Source of the DNA: Mycolicibacterium brisbanense
GTDB taxonomy: Bacteria; Actinomycetota; Actinomycetes; Mycobacteriales; Mycobacteriaceae
Length of the DNA stretch: 64,000 bases
Direction of reading: 5' to 3'
Assembly: GCF_001570425.1 (NCBI RefSeq)
Contig: NZ_BCSX01000024.1
Location: 372,001 to 436,000, forward strand
In this document: piece by piece, positions 24,039 to 35,403 of the stretch
How the letters are laid out: the number at the start of each line of letters is the position of its first letter
Numbering within the stretch: the first letter of the stretch is position 1
Notes under the pieces: model-generated
What the model was told of the DNA's origin: nothing
What the model saw: the letters and a program-made list of their open reading frames with translations, nothing else
Database searches by the model: none
Program-made: the position numbers and the translations under genes

Positions 24039-25589
24039 CTACCGCCAACTGGGCAGCATGATCTCCAGGTTCCAGGTGCCTTGGGAGATCGGCAGCCCGG
24101 TGAGGATCGGGTACATCCAGGCGAAGTTGGTGATGACGAGCGCGACGTAGCCGCAGACCACCAAAAGGCCCAGTGTTCGGCGCTCGGCGTTTTGGTTTGG
24201 CTTATGCAGGATGTCGCCGAGGATCAGCGCGAGCGCCAGCACCAGGAAGGGCGCCATCACCACGGCGTAGAAGAAGTACATCTGCCGGTCAATGTCGGCG
24301 AACCAGGGCAGGAATCCCGCGCAGTAGCCGACGAGCACCACGGCGTAGCGCCAGTCGCGGCGGAAGACGGCCCGCCACAGCGCCCAGCCCAAAACCGGGA
24401 CGGCGATGAACCACATCGCCGGCGTGCCGACGAGCATCACCGCCTTGACGCAGGACTGCGCGCCACAGCCGGGCACATCGTGGTTGTCGATCGCATACAG
24501 CACGGGCCGCAGCGACATCGGCCACGTCCAGGGTTTGGATTCCCACGGATGGTGGTTGCCCGCGGCGTTGGTCAGCCCGGAATGGAAGTGGTAGGCCGCG
24601 TAGGTGTAGTGCCACAGCGATCGGATCGCATCGGGCAGCGGGAGCAGCGAATCCTCGCCGATCGACTGCCCCACCTCGTGGCGGTTGACGGCGGTCTCGG
24701 AGGCGAACCAGGGCGCATACGACGCGAGGTACACCCCGAACGGGATCAGGCCGAGCGCGTAGACGGCAGGGCCCAGGTCGCGGCGCAGCATCCCCTGCCA
24801 CGGATGCGGCACCTTGTATTGCTTGCGGGCGACGGCGTCCAACACGAGCGTCATCGCACCGAAGAACACCACGAAATACAGGCCCGACCACTTCGTCGCG
24901 CACGCCAGTCCCAGCAGCACGCCCGCGCCGAATCGCCACCAGCGCACCCCCAGGCGTGGACCCCACGGCGTCTCGGCGATCCGGCCTTCGGCATAGGCGA
25001 TGTACATGCGTTCGCGGACCTGGTCGCGGTCGACCATGAGGGCCCCGAAGGCGGCCACCACGAACAGCACGAGGAACCCGTCCAGCAGCGCGGTGCGGGC
25101 TGCGACGAAGCTGGCGCCGTCGGCGGTCAGCAGCAGCCCGGCGATGGCGCCGACGATGGTCGACCGGCTGATCCGCCGCGCGATCCGGGCCACCAACACC
25201 ACGAGGATCACGCCGCACACCGCGCCGGTGAACCGCCAGCCCACCCCGTTGTAGCCGAACAGCGCCTCACCGATGGCGATCAACTGCTTGCCCACGGGTG
25301 GGTGGACCACCAGGCCGTAGCCGGGATTGTCCTCGACACCGTGGTTGAACAGCATCTGCCAGGCCTGCGGCGCGTAGTGCTTTTCGTCGAAGATCGGCGT
25401 GCCCGCATCGGTCGGTGAGCCGAGGTTCAGGAACCGGCTGACTGCGGCCAGTGCGGCGATGACGGCGGTCATCGCCCAGCCCTGCAGCCGGTCCAATGGC
25501 CCGAAGTCGGCAGCCGGAATCACCGGTGCCGGGCTGATGAGCGGAACCGCGTGCTGCGCCGTCGGCGTATCGGTGGCGGTGGCGGTCAC
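24039..25589 (-). CDS. pmt: protein O-mannosyltransferase
   Basis: 516 aa from GTG 25587-25589 (VTATATDTPTAQHAVPLISP). Transfers mannose from polyprenyl-phosphomannose to Ser/Thr of exported proteins at the membrane. About 11 membrane helices. The first outer loop holds the catalytic acidic motif in GTPIFDEKHYAPQAWQML (DE). Also seen: HPPVGKQLIAIGEALFGYNG and WRFTGAVCGVILV, typical of Pmt/Rv1002c. Length matches (522 aa in M. tuberculosis). Divergent from rsmI with 24 bases between starts. A longer frame upstream is antisense to rsmI and is rejected. Confidence 0.94.
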   Translation of the reverse strand: MTATATDTPTAQHAVPLISPAPVIPAADFGPLDRLQGWAMTAVIAALAAVSRFLNLGSPTDAGTPIFDEKHYAPQAWQMLFNHGVEDNPGYGLVVHPPVGKQLIAIGEALFGYNGVGWRFTGAVCGVILVVLVARIARRISRSTIVGAIAGLLLTADGASFVAARTALLDGFLVLFVVAAFGALMVDRDQVRERMYIAYAEGRIAETPWGPRLGVRWWRFGAGVLLGLACATKWSGLYFVVFFGAMTLVLDAVARKQYKVPHPWQGMLRRDLGPAVYALGLIPFGVYLASYAPWFASETAVNRHEVGQSIGEDSLLPLPDAIRSLWHYTYAAYHFHSGLTNAAGNHHPWESKPWTWPMSLRPVLYAIDNHDVPGCGAQSCVKAVMLVGTPAMWFIAVPVLGWALWRAVFRRDWRYAVVLVGYCAGFLPWFADIDRQMYFFYAVVMAPFLVLALALILGDILHKPNQNAERRTLGLLVVCGYVALVITNFAWMYPILTGLPISQGTWNLEIMLPSWR

Positions 25590-25613
25590 GCAAGCGATCG
25601 TAGGCTGTCGGGC

Positions 25614-26450
25614 GTGACACCCGGCAAACTGCTGATCGGCGCGACGCCGCTGGGCCAGCCCTCGGACGCGTCCGCGCGGCTGGTCGCGGCGCTGGCGGAC
25701 GCGGACATCGTCGCTGCCGAGGACACGCGGCGGATCCGTGTGCTGGCGCAGGCGCTGGGCGTCACACCTTCCGGTCGCGTGCTCAGCTTCTTCGATCAGA
25801 ACGAGGCGAGCCGGGTACCGGGACTGGTCGAGGAGATCATCGCGGGGGCGACGGTGCTGGTGGTCAGCGACGCCGGGATGCCGTTGATCAACGATCCGGG
25901 CTACCGATTGGTGGCCGCCTGCGTCGAGGCCGGTGTGCCGATCAGCTGTCTTCCCGGCCCGTCGGCTGTGACGACCGCGCTCGCGGTGTCGGGCCTGGCC
26001 TCCGATCGCTTCTGTTTCGAGGGCTTCGCGCCCCGCAAGCAGGCCGCCCGCGTGACCTGGCTGCAGAGCCTGGCCGCCGAGCTGCGCACGTGCGTCTTCT
26101 TCGAATCTCCGCGCCGGCTGGCCGACACCCTGCGTGACGCCGTCGAGGTGCTCGGCCCGCAGCGACGCGTCGTGGTGTGCCGGGAGCTGACCAAAACGCA
26201 TGAGGAGATCAAGCGCGGCACACTGGCCGAACTCGCCGAATGGGCCGTCGACGGGGTGCTGGGGGAGATCACCGTGGTGCTCGCCGGTGCCACGCCGACG
26301 GCCGATCTGCCCACTCTGATCGCTGAGGTCGAGGAACGGGTCGACGCCGGAGCCCGGGTCAAGGACGCCTGCGCCGAGGTGATCGCCGCCCATCCGGGCG
26401 CCCCGTCACGGCGTGAGTTGTACGACGCCGTTCTGCGGGCCAGGGGTTGA
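25614..26450 (+). CDS. rsmI: 16S rRNA 2'-O-methyltransferase RsmI
   Basis: 278 aa from GTG 25614. SAM-dependent methylation of C1402 of 16S rRNA. TP-methylase fold: GKLLIGATPLGQPSDASARL at the start, VAAEDTRRIRVLAQALGV, VVSDAGMPLINDPGYRLVAA, the CLPGPSAVTTALAVSGLASD SAM region and GFAPRK. Corresponds to Rv1003, next to pmt as in other mycobacteria. Confidence 0.95.
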   Translation: MTPGKLLIGATPLGQPSDASARLVAALADADIVAAEDTRRIRVLAQALGVTPSGRVLSFFDQNEASRVPGLVEEIIAGATVLVVSDAGMPLINDPGYRLVAACVEAGVPISCLPGPSAVTTALAVSGLASDRFCFEGFAPRKQAARVTWLQSLAAELRTCVFFESPRRLADTLRDAVEVLGPQRRVVVCRELTKTHEEIKRGTLAELAEWAVDGVLGEITVVLAGATPTADLPTLIAEVEERVDAGARVKDACAEVIAAHPGAPSRRELYDAVLRARG

Positions 26451-26453
26451 GCG

Positions 26454-26924
26454 TCAGGACTCGAGCCGCAGCAGTGCGGTGAGCAGGCTGCCGCCGGGAG
26501 CGCCGTCGGCGCCGAACATGTCCCGTTGCAGCTGCACCATGACCGGCAACGCGCGCCGCAGCACCGCCACGCCGTCAGCGGTCACCTCCACGTTCTTCGC
26601 TCGAACATCGGAGGCGCTGCGCGGCCGGGCGATCCAGCCCTTGTCCTCCAGCGCCTTCATCATGTGCGAGACCTGCATGGGCGCCACGTCTCCTGCCCGG
26701 GCCAGTTGCACCTGGGTCACCGGCTCACCGGTGCGGCCCAGCCATGCGGCCAGCGCCAGGGTCTGGAATTGCAGATGGGTGAGGTTGAAGGCGGCCAGGG
26801 CACGGTCGGCATCCCGGATGTAGCGGTGCAGGACCCGCCACAGCACGAAGCCGATGGCCTTCTCCGGACCACCGAGTGAGGCGGTCTCGAACAGATCCTC
26901 GATCGCGTCGGTGTCGTTGGCCAC
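26454..26924 (-). CDS. MarR-family regulator of the decarboxylase operon
   Basis: 156 aa from GTG 26922-26924. Winged helix: LTHLQFQTLALAAWLGRTGE, then VTQVQLARAGDVAPMQVSHM (recognition helix), KALEDKGWIARPRSASDVRAKNVEVTADG wing. A perfect 28-bp palindrome covers the divergent promoters 27 bases upstream, the expected autoregulatory operator. Controls, by inference, the two decarboxylase-like genes on the other strand; the inducer would be an aromatic acid. Confidence 0.85.
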   Translation of the reverse strand: MANDTDAIEDLFETASLGGPEKAIGFVLWRVLHRYIRDADRALAAFNLTHLQFQTLALAAWLGRTGEPVTQVQLARAGDVAPMQVSHMMKALEDKGWIARPRSASDVRAKNVEVTADGVAVLRRALPVMVQLQRDMFGADGAPGGSLLTALLRLES

Positions 26925-26950
26925 GAGGCAGAGCGTAACCGGCCATTGCC

Positions 26951-26978
26951 CCAAATAGTAAATGCATTTACTATTTGG
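26951..26978. promoter_or_regulatory. MarR operator and divergent promoter
   Basis: Perfect 28-bp palindrome with arms CCAAATAGTAAATG / CATTTACTATTTGG. It contains mirror-image TACTAT -10 hexamers, one reading toward ATG 26981 only 6 bases away (leaderless start), the other toward marR. MarR binding would occlude both promoters. Confidence 0.85.
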
Positions 26979-26980
26979 TG

Positions 26981-27976
26981 ATGGACGCTATCGACCTCGA
27001 CATCGGCTTCCACAACTACGAGCACGTTCGCCCATTGATCGACGGTGCCGTGCCGATCGACGGAGTGGCGCCGAGATTCCACACCGCGGCGATCGTGTCG
27101 GACATCTTCGAGCGCATGGTGCGTGATCGGGAATTCGGCGTGGCCGAACTGGGGCTGACGTTCTACCTGCGCACACTCGATCTTCCCGATCCGCCGTTCA
27201 TCGCGCTGCCCGTGTTCCTGGCCCGGCAGTTCCGCCATTCGGCGATCTTCGTCAACCGCGCCGCCGGCATCGAGACCCCAGGCGATCTCGCGGGCAAGAC
27301 CGTCGGGGAGTTCGCGATGTACGGACACGACGCAGGCGTCACCGCCAAGGGTGTGCTGTCCGATGAATACGGTGTCAGCCCTGACCAATGTCGTTGGGTC
27401 ATCGGCGGATTCGACTGGCCGATGGCACCGTTCGACTTCGTCGCAGAGCCTCACCCCGGGAACGTCACGGTGACGCGTACGGACCAGGCTCTGGGGCACA
27501 TGCTCGACGCCGGCGAGATCGACGCACTGATCTCGGCCGACGTACCGGCGTGCGTGATCGACGGGTCGGCCAACGTCGCGCGGTTGTTCGACGACTACCG
27601 CGCGGTGGAGCGTGACTACTACCTGCGCACCGGCATCTTCCCGATCATGCACACCGTGGTGATCCGGCGTGACCTCGTCGCAGCGCACCCCGGCCTCGCG
27701 CAATCGGTGTACCGCGCGTTCTGCGACGCCAAAGACGCTGTCGTCCAGCAATACCGGACGGGCAGGGTCTTCAATCACATCGACGTGATGACACCGTGGC
27801 TGAGTGAGTTGTACGACGACAACCTCCGCCTGTTCGGGCCAGACTGGTGGCCATACGGTGTGGCCGCCAACCGCCGGGCCGTCGACGCGTTCCTGCGGTG
27901 GCATGCCGAACAGGGACTGTCGCAGCACCGTTGGACATGTGAGGACATCTTCGTAGAGGAGCTATTGGACACATGA
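26981..27976 (+). CDS. 4,5-dihydroxyphthalate decarboxylase-like protein
   Basis: 331 aa from ATG 26981 (GTG 26978 and TTG 26975 also open). Similar to Pht5-type decarboxylases, which have a periplasmic-binding-protein fold: LDIGFHNYEHVRPLIDGAVP start, GVAELGLTFYLRTLD, FVNRAAGIETPGDLAGKTVG, FDFVAEPHPGNVTVT and LSELYDDNLRLFGPDWWPYG. No signal peptide, so cytoplasmic. Overlaps the next gene by ATGA and forms an operon with it behind the MarR operator. The substrate is probably a hydroxylated aromatic acid but is not proven. Confidence 0.75.
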   Translation: MDAIDLDIGFHNYEHVRPLIDGAVPIDGVAPRFHTAAIVSDIFERMVRDREFGVAELGLTFYLRTLDLPDPPFIALPVFLARQFRHSAIFVNRAAGIETPGDLAGKTVGEFAMYGHDAGVTAKGVLSDEYGVSPDQCRWVIGGFDWPMAPFDFVAEPHPGNVTVTRTDQALGHMLDAGEIDALISADVPACVIDGSANVARLFDDYRAVERDYYLRTGIFPIMHTVVIRRDLVAAHPGLAQSVYRAFCDAKDAVVQQYRTGRVFNHIDVMTPWLSELYDDNLRLFGPDWWPYGVAANRRAVDAFLRWHAEQGLSQHRWTCEDIFVEELLDT

Positions 27977-28950
27977 AAACCGTTGGACTGGAAGAACATT
28001 TCGTCACCGCCGACCTCGTCGACGCGTGGGAGAAGCTGGACCCGCGCTGGCAGGACCTGGCCGTACCGACCCACGGCCGCTGGGCGCAGCGCCTTCTCGA
28101 CCTCGGCGACGAACGGGTGGCCGCCATGGACGACACCGGACTGGATGTCCAAGTGGTGTCCATCACCGCGCCGGGGGTGCAGAACCTGGCCCCTGCCGAC
28201 GCCGTGCGGCTGCAGGTCGACTGCAACGACCGCCTCGCTGCCGCGGTGGCCGAACGCCCCGACCGGCTGCAGGGGTTCGCAACACTGGCCACCCCTGATC
28301 CCGCGGCGGCCGCGGACGAACTCCGCCGGGCGGTCAGCGCACTAGGCTTCCATGGCGCGATGCTGTTCGGCCGGACCAGGGACCGAAATATCGACCATCC
28401 GGACAACTGGGCCATCTTCGAGGCGGCCGAAGCCCTCAACGCGCCGCTGTACCTCCACCCGCAGTCGCCGCTGCCCGAGGTGCGCCGCGCCTACTACGAC
28501 GGTTTCGGGTCTGAGTTGGACGCGGCTTTCGCCACGCACGGCCTGGGCTGGCACTACGAAACCGGTGTTCAACTGCTGCGCCTCATCCTCGGTGGCGTCT
28601 TCGACCGTTTTCCGGGCCTGCAGGTGATCGCGGGACACTGGGGCGAGCTGATCACGTTCTACCTCGAGCGCATCGACCGGATGTCGGGCGTCGCCAAGCT
28701 GCAGCGGCCGGTGTCGGAGTACATGAAGACCAACGTGTACGTCACGCCCAGCGGCATGTTCAGCAGGCGGTACGCGCAGTGGGCGCTCGACGTCGTCGGC
28801 GCTGACCGGATCATGTTCTCCACCGACTATCCCTATGTGCCGGTGCCCGACGGTGCCAGCAGGAAATTTCTGCAGGAGCTCGACGCCGACGACCGGGAGA
28901 AGATCGCCTCCGGCAACTGGGAGCGGGTGTGCGCGGCTATCCGGCGGTGA
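27973..28950 (+). CDS. amidohydrolase-2 family decarboxylase
   Basis: 325 aa. Metal-dependent amidohydrolase of the ACMSD / gamma-resorcylate decarboxylase group: N-terminal KTVGLEEHF (EEHF in place of HxH, as in the resorcylate enzymes), PLYLHPQSPLPEVRRAYYDG, GLQVIAGHWGELITFYLERI with the active-site His, and the metal Asp in MFSTDYPYVP. Family members remove CO2 from dihydroxybenzoates. Coupled by ATGA to the upstream gene. Its 3' end overlaps the convergent pabB by 14 bases. The pair suggests successive decarboxylation of a phthalate-like substrate, which is an inference. Confidence 0.8.
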   Translation: MKTVGLEEHFVTADLVDAWEKLDPRWQDLAVPTHGRWAQRLLDLGDERVAAMDDTGLDVQVVSITAPGVQNLAPADAVRLQVDCNDRLAAAVAERPDRLQGFATLATPDPAAAADELRRAVSALGFHGAMLFGRTRDRNIDHPDNWAIFEAAEALNAPLYLHPQSPLPEVRRAYYDGFGSELDAAFATHGLGWHYETGVQLLRLILGGVFDRFPGLQVIAGHWGELITFYLERIDRMSGVAKLQRPVSEYMKTNVYVTPSGMFSRRYAQWALDVVGADRIMFSTDYPYVPVPDGASRKFLQELDADDREKIASGNWERVCAAIRR

Positions 28951-30172
28951 CGGCCGGGTGCCCGGACAGGGCGACGATGCTCGACGCCTTGTGCAGGCAC
29001 TCCTCCCATTCCCGGTCCGGGTCGGAGTCCGCGGTGATGCCGCCGCCGACGCCGAGCACCGCTGAGCCGTCGGCGCCGAACTCGACGGTCCGGATTGCCA
29101 CGTTGAGTTCACAGCCCGCCACCGGCGAGGCCAAACCGACTGTGCCGCAATATACTCCGCGACGCGCCGGTTCCCATTGCCGTAGCAGTTGACGGGCTCG
29201 GGTCTTGGGTGTGCCGGTCACCGAGGCCGGCGGGAACGTCGCCTGCAGCAGCTGATCCATCGATACGTCCACGGGCACCTCGGCCGCGACCGTCGAGACC
29301 AGATGCCACACACCGGGCGCGGGTTGCACGACCAGCAGTTCGGGCACCGTCACGGTGCCCGTCGCGGCCACCCGGCCCAGGTCGTTGCGGACCAGGTCGA
29401 CGATCATGACGTTCTCGGCGACGTCCTTGACCGACGCCAGCAGTCCGGCGGGATCGGCGCAGCGGGGCAGTGTGCCCTTGATCGGGCTGGACGTGACATC
29501 GGTCCCGCGACGGCGCAGGAACAGCTCCGGTGACAGCGACGCCACCGCGCCCCACGCGCCGGCCAGATACGCGGCGCGCGACGGCACGGTCCGGGCTGCC
29601 GCGTCGGCGAAGAACTCCAGCGGGTCCCCGTCGAGGCGTCCGGTGAACCGCGTGCACACACACGCCTGGTACACCTCGCCTGCGGCGATCGCGTCCAGGC
29701 AGGCCAGCACGCCGTGCCGGTGCACATCCCGATCAGGTGGCACCCAGTGCAGGGCATACGGGCTCGGCTGCGGTGCGGGAAGATCGGCCAACCACGCGGG
29801 AAGCGCTGTGTCGGTGAGGCTTTCGTACCACCACTGGCCGTCGGAGTCTTGCCGTAGTACGCAGTCGGACCAGCCGCCCGCGGCCTCGGGGATGCGTGGC
29901 GGCAACCCGTCGGCACCGGGATCGGGATAGGCGAGGTAGCCGAACCAGCCGCCGCCGATCGCCGGCCCGGCGGTATGGCCCGTCGTGAGCGGGAACGCCG
30001 AGGCCGCTGCCACCGGCTGCGTCATGAGCGACGGGGCGATCACCGCGCGGGAACCGAACCAGTCGCCGATCAACGCCGCCGGTCGGGGCAGTCCGGCGCG
30101 CGTGGCCGCGGCGGCGACGGCGCGCAGCACCGCCGGGGGTTCTCCCAGCGGCCCCAGCCGCTCGATCCGCAT
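28937..30172 (-). CDS. pabB: aminodeoxychorismate synthase component I
   Basis: 411 aa from ATG 30170-30172 (MRIERLGPLGEPPAVLRAVA). Makes 4-amino-4-deoxychorismate for folate. Chorismate-binding signatures: GEVYQACVCTRFTGRLDGDP, SLSPELFLRRRG, PIKGTLPR (KGT), ENVMIVDLVRNDLGRVAATG, FPPASVTGTPKTRARQLL and GGGITADSDPDREWEE. Corresponds to Rv1005c. The glutaminase partner is elsewhere. Confidence 0.92.
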   Translation of the reverse strand: MRIERLGPLGEPPAVLRAVAAAATRAGLPRPAALIGDWFGSRAVIAPSLMTQPVAAASAFPLTTGHTAGPAIGGGWFGYLAYPDPGADGLPPRIPEAAGGWSDCVLRQDSDGQWWYESLTDTALPAWLADLPAPQPSPYALHWVPPDRDVHRHGVLACLDAIAAGEVYQACVCTRFTGRLDGDPLEFFADAAARTVPSRAAYLAGAWGAVASLSPELFLRRRGTDVTSSPIKGTLPRCADPAGLLASVKDVAENVMIVDLVRNDLGRVAATGTVTVPELLVVQPAPGVWHLVSTVAAEVPVDVSMDQLLQATFPPASVTGTPKTRARQLLRQWEPARRGVYCGTVGLASPVAGCELNVAIRTVEFGADGSAVLGVGGGITADSDPDREWEECLHKASSIVALSGHPAVTAG

Positions 30173-30265
30173 GCCACCAAGCTTGCTTCCTGGCACGAGC
30201 AGACGCAAAAATCGCGCGTTTCCCGCGCCGACAATGTGAGTCCGTGGCCGGTCGCCCCAGGGAAC

Positions 30266-31174
30266 TCAGCGGCTGATCACCCGCGGGATGTCGACGCCGG
30301 TCAGCTTGTCCGGATTGCGCATGGCGTAGAAGTGGGTGATCTTGCCATCGACGACCTCGACGGTGACCACACCCTCGAAGCTGTCTTCGAGGTACAGCTT
30401 GTACGCCGGGGCGTTGTTGTAGGTGGTGGGCTCGAAGCGGCCGCCTTGCCCGACGAACCGCATCAGCCCCATCACCAACTTGGCCACCGACTGTGCCCCG
30501 GACACCGGCCGCCGTGCTGCGCTGCGCTTGCCGTCGCTGTCGGCCGTCCACACCACGTCGGGCGCGAGCAATTCCAGCAGCACGTTCACGTCGCCGGTCG
30601 CCGCCGCTGTGAAGAACCGCTGGGTCACCTCGGTCGAGAGTTGCGGATCCACGGGGTCGAACCGTTTGCGCCGCGATTGCACGTGCTCGCGGGCCCGGTG
30701 TGCCATCTGCCGTACCGCGCTCGCGGATTTGTCTACCGCGGAGGCGATTTCGTCGTGGCTGAAGCCGAACACCTCGCGCAGGACAAACACCGCGCGCTCG
30801 TCGGGGCTCAGCGTCTCAAGTACCACCAGCATGGCCATGGACACCGACTCGGCCAGCACCACGTCGGCCGCGCCGTCGCGCGTCTCCAATAGCAACGGCT
30901 CGGGCAGCCAAGGGCCGACATAGTCTTCGCGCCTGCGGGATTGGGCACGCAGCGCGTTGAGCGCCTGTCGCGTGACCAACTGGGCCAGGTAGGCCTTGGT
31001 GTCGGTCACGCCTGCCAGGTCCACCTCCGCCCAGCGCAGGTAACTCTCCTGCAGCACATCATCGGATTCCGTTGCTGTGCCGAGTATTTCGTAGGCGATG
31101 GTGAACAGCAACGGTCTCAGCAGGGTGAACCGTTCGGCGTGCTCGGTCGAGTTGCCTGCGCTGGGTGTACTCAT
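30266..31174 (-). CDS. ECF41 / SigJ-type sigma factor with SnoaL-like domain
   Basis: 302 aa. Sigma-70 region 2 (RPLLFTIAYEILGTATESDD, VLQESYLRW) at about 17-85 and region 4 (LSPDERAVFVLREVFGFSHD, EIASAVDKSASAVRQMAHRA) at 123-170, then a SnoaL-like C-terminal domain (180-300). The linker motif WLPEP and C-terminal NPDKL motif define the ECF41 group, in which the C-terminal domain regulates the sigma factor in place of an anti-sigma protein. ATG 31172-31174 overlaps the oxidoreductase stop as ATGA. A match to the ECF41 promoter consensus lies upstream of that oxidoreductase, so the pair is probably self-activating. Confidence 0.9.
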   Translation of the reverse strand: MSTPSAGNSTEHAERFTLLRPLLFTIAYEILGTATESDDVLQESYLRWAEVDLAGVTDTKAYLAQLVTRQALNALRAQSRRREDYVGPWLPEPLLLETRDGAADVVLAESVSMAMLVVLETLSPDERAVFVLREVFGFSHDEIASAVDKSASAVRQMAHRAREHVQSRRKRFDPVDPQLSTEVTQRFFTAAATGDVNVLLELLAPDVVWTADSDGKRSAARRPVSGAQSVAKLVMGLMRFVGQGGRFEPTTYNNAPAYKLYLEDSFEGVVTVEVVDGKITHFYAMRNPDKLTGVDIPRVISR

Positions 31175-32382
31175 GAGATGCTCTTGCTCCTCGCGGCCGC
31201 GCCGACCAGCGTCTCCTGCTGCGCCGCCGCGAGCTGGCGCGCCCGGTTGTCGCCGTGGAACCAGATGTACGAGCCCGGTTTGGCGGCCTCGCGACGGATG
31301 GCCCACAGCGTGGCTCGGCACACCCGCTCCTTGATGTACGCGCCGGTGCGGCCGCCGACGAAGACCTTGCGCGGGCTGTCGTCGGAATGGCAGAACTGCA
31401 CGGTGCCCAGGTTGCGCCCGACGCTGACGCACTGCCCGGCGAATGCCTGATTGATCACCGCCGGCTCGGTGCCGTTGATCCGCGCCAGCACTGTGTTGGC
31501 GGCCTGGATGCCCAGCGGCCCGGCGGACTGGCAGCTCATCCGCAGCGGGATGCCCGATGGCGACGCGGCGTCGCCTGCCGCGACGATGCACGGATCGTCC
31601 ACGCTGGTGAGGGTCTCGTCGGTGCGCAGCCGGCCCAGTTGATCCGTCGTCAGGCCGCTGGCGGCAGCCAGGCCCGGCACTCCGAAGCCCGTCGTCCACA
31701 CGGTCACGGCACTGGGCAGTCTGTTGCCGTCGGCCATGACCACCGCATCGGGTTCGACGGCGGCGACCAGGATGTCGGGCCCGTCGATGATCGACACGCC
31801 CAGCCGGGTCAGCGCTTTGACCACCGAACGCCTGCCGGACTCACCCAGTGAGGCGCCGACGACATCGGTGACCAGGGTGACGGTGCGGCCGGCCTCGGCG
31901 AACTCCGCGGCGGCCTCGATGCCGGTCAGCCCGCCGCCGACGACGACCACCGGGGCACCGAGCGCGACATCCTGTAGCCGGTTGTGCAGCCGGGTGGCCT
32001 GCTCGAATTCGCTGAGTGGATAAGCGAATTCGGCGGCACCCGGCACCGCGGCCGGCACGCCTGCGGTGCTGCCCACGGCGTACAGCAGGTAGTCGTAGTC
32101 GAGTGTGCCGCCGGAGGTGAGGTAGACCCGGTGGGCTGCCGCATCGATGCGCTCGGCACCGTCGACGAGCAGCCGCACCCGGTCGCCCAGCAAGGTGTCG
32201 TAGGCCTCGGTGGCGTCGTCGTTGCCCACCGCCAGCTGGTGCAGGCGAATGCGTTCGACGAACCGCGGTCGCGGGTTGACCAGAGTCACGTCGACGCCCG
32301 CGGCGCCCTGCAACCGGTTGGCGGCCAGCACTCCGGCGTAGCCGCCGCCGATCACTGCGACGCGGATGTTCTGGACGGTCAT
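31171..32382 (-). CDS. FAD-dependent NDH-2-like oxidoreductase
   Basis: 403 aa from ATG 32380-32382, RBS GGAGA. N-terminal FAD dinucleotide motif VAVIGGGYAGVLAANRL, central NAD(P)H motif VVVVGGGLTGIEAAAEFAEA, and the late FAD motif DDPCIVAAGDAASPSG. Resembles type II NADH dehydrogenases and related flavoproteins, but lacks an obvious C-terminal membrane anchor. ECF41 sigma genes usually accompany a carboxymuconolactone decarboxylase, oxidoreductase or epimerase, and this is the oxidoreductase. The electron acceptor is unknown. Confidence 0.85.
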   Translation of the reverse strand: MTVQNIRVAVIGGGYAGVLAANRLQGAAGVDVTLVNPRPRFVERIRLHQLAVGNDDATEAYDTLLGDRVRLLVDGAERIDAAAHRVYLTSGGTLDYDYLLYAVGSTAGVPAAVPGAAEFAYPLSEFEQATRLHNRLQDVALGAPVVVVGGGLTGIEAAAEFAEAGRTVTLVTDVVGASLGESGRRSVVKALTRLGVSIIDGPDILVAAVEPDAVVMADGNRLPSAVTVWTTGFGVPGLAAASGLTTDQLGRLRTDETLTSVDDPCIVAAGDAASPSGIPLRMSCQSAGPLGIQAANTVLARINGTEPAVINQAFAGQCVSVGRNLGTVQFCHSDDSPRKVFVGGRTGAYIKERVCRATLWAIRREAAKPGSYIWFHGDNRARQLAAAQQETLVGAAARSKSIS

Positions 32383-32414
32383 GGTGTCTCCTCTCAAAGG
32401 ACTTGTGCCCTCAA

Positions 32415-32441
32415 GACACCGCGCGCGACCGGTTTGTGACA
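32415..32441 (-). promoter_or_regulatory. ECF41-type promoter
   Basis: On the minus strand: TGTCACA (32441-32435), 16-base spacer, TGTC (32418-32415). The reported ECF41 consensus is TGTCACA with CGTC about 16 bases away, so only one base differs. It precedes the oxidoreductase-sigma operon by about 33 bases. Confidence 0.75.
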
Positions 32442-32472
32442 GCTTGGTCCGCGATGTGGTTCAGATCACTCG

Positions 32473-35378
<2,906 letters not shown>

Positions 35379-35403
35379 CGGGGCATCACTCTATGGTGTT
35401 GCT

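Noticed and set aside
23002-24048. DUF559 gene as part of a toxin-antitoxin pair
   Set aside because: The N-terminal half is AbiEi-like, but no AbiEii-type or other toxin gene is adjacent.
24039-26393. 784-codon frame extending pmt upstream
   Set aside because: The first 268 codons are antisense to rsmI; GTG 25589 gives a protein of normal family length.
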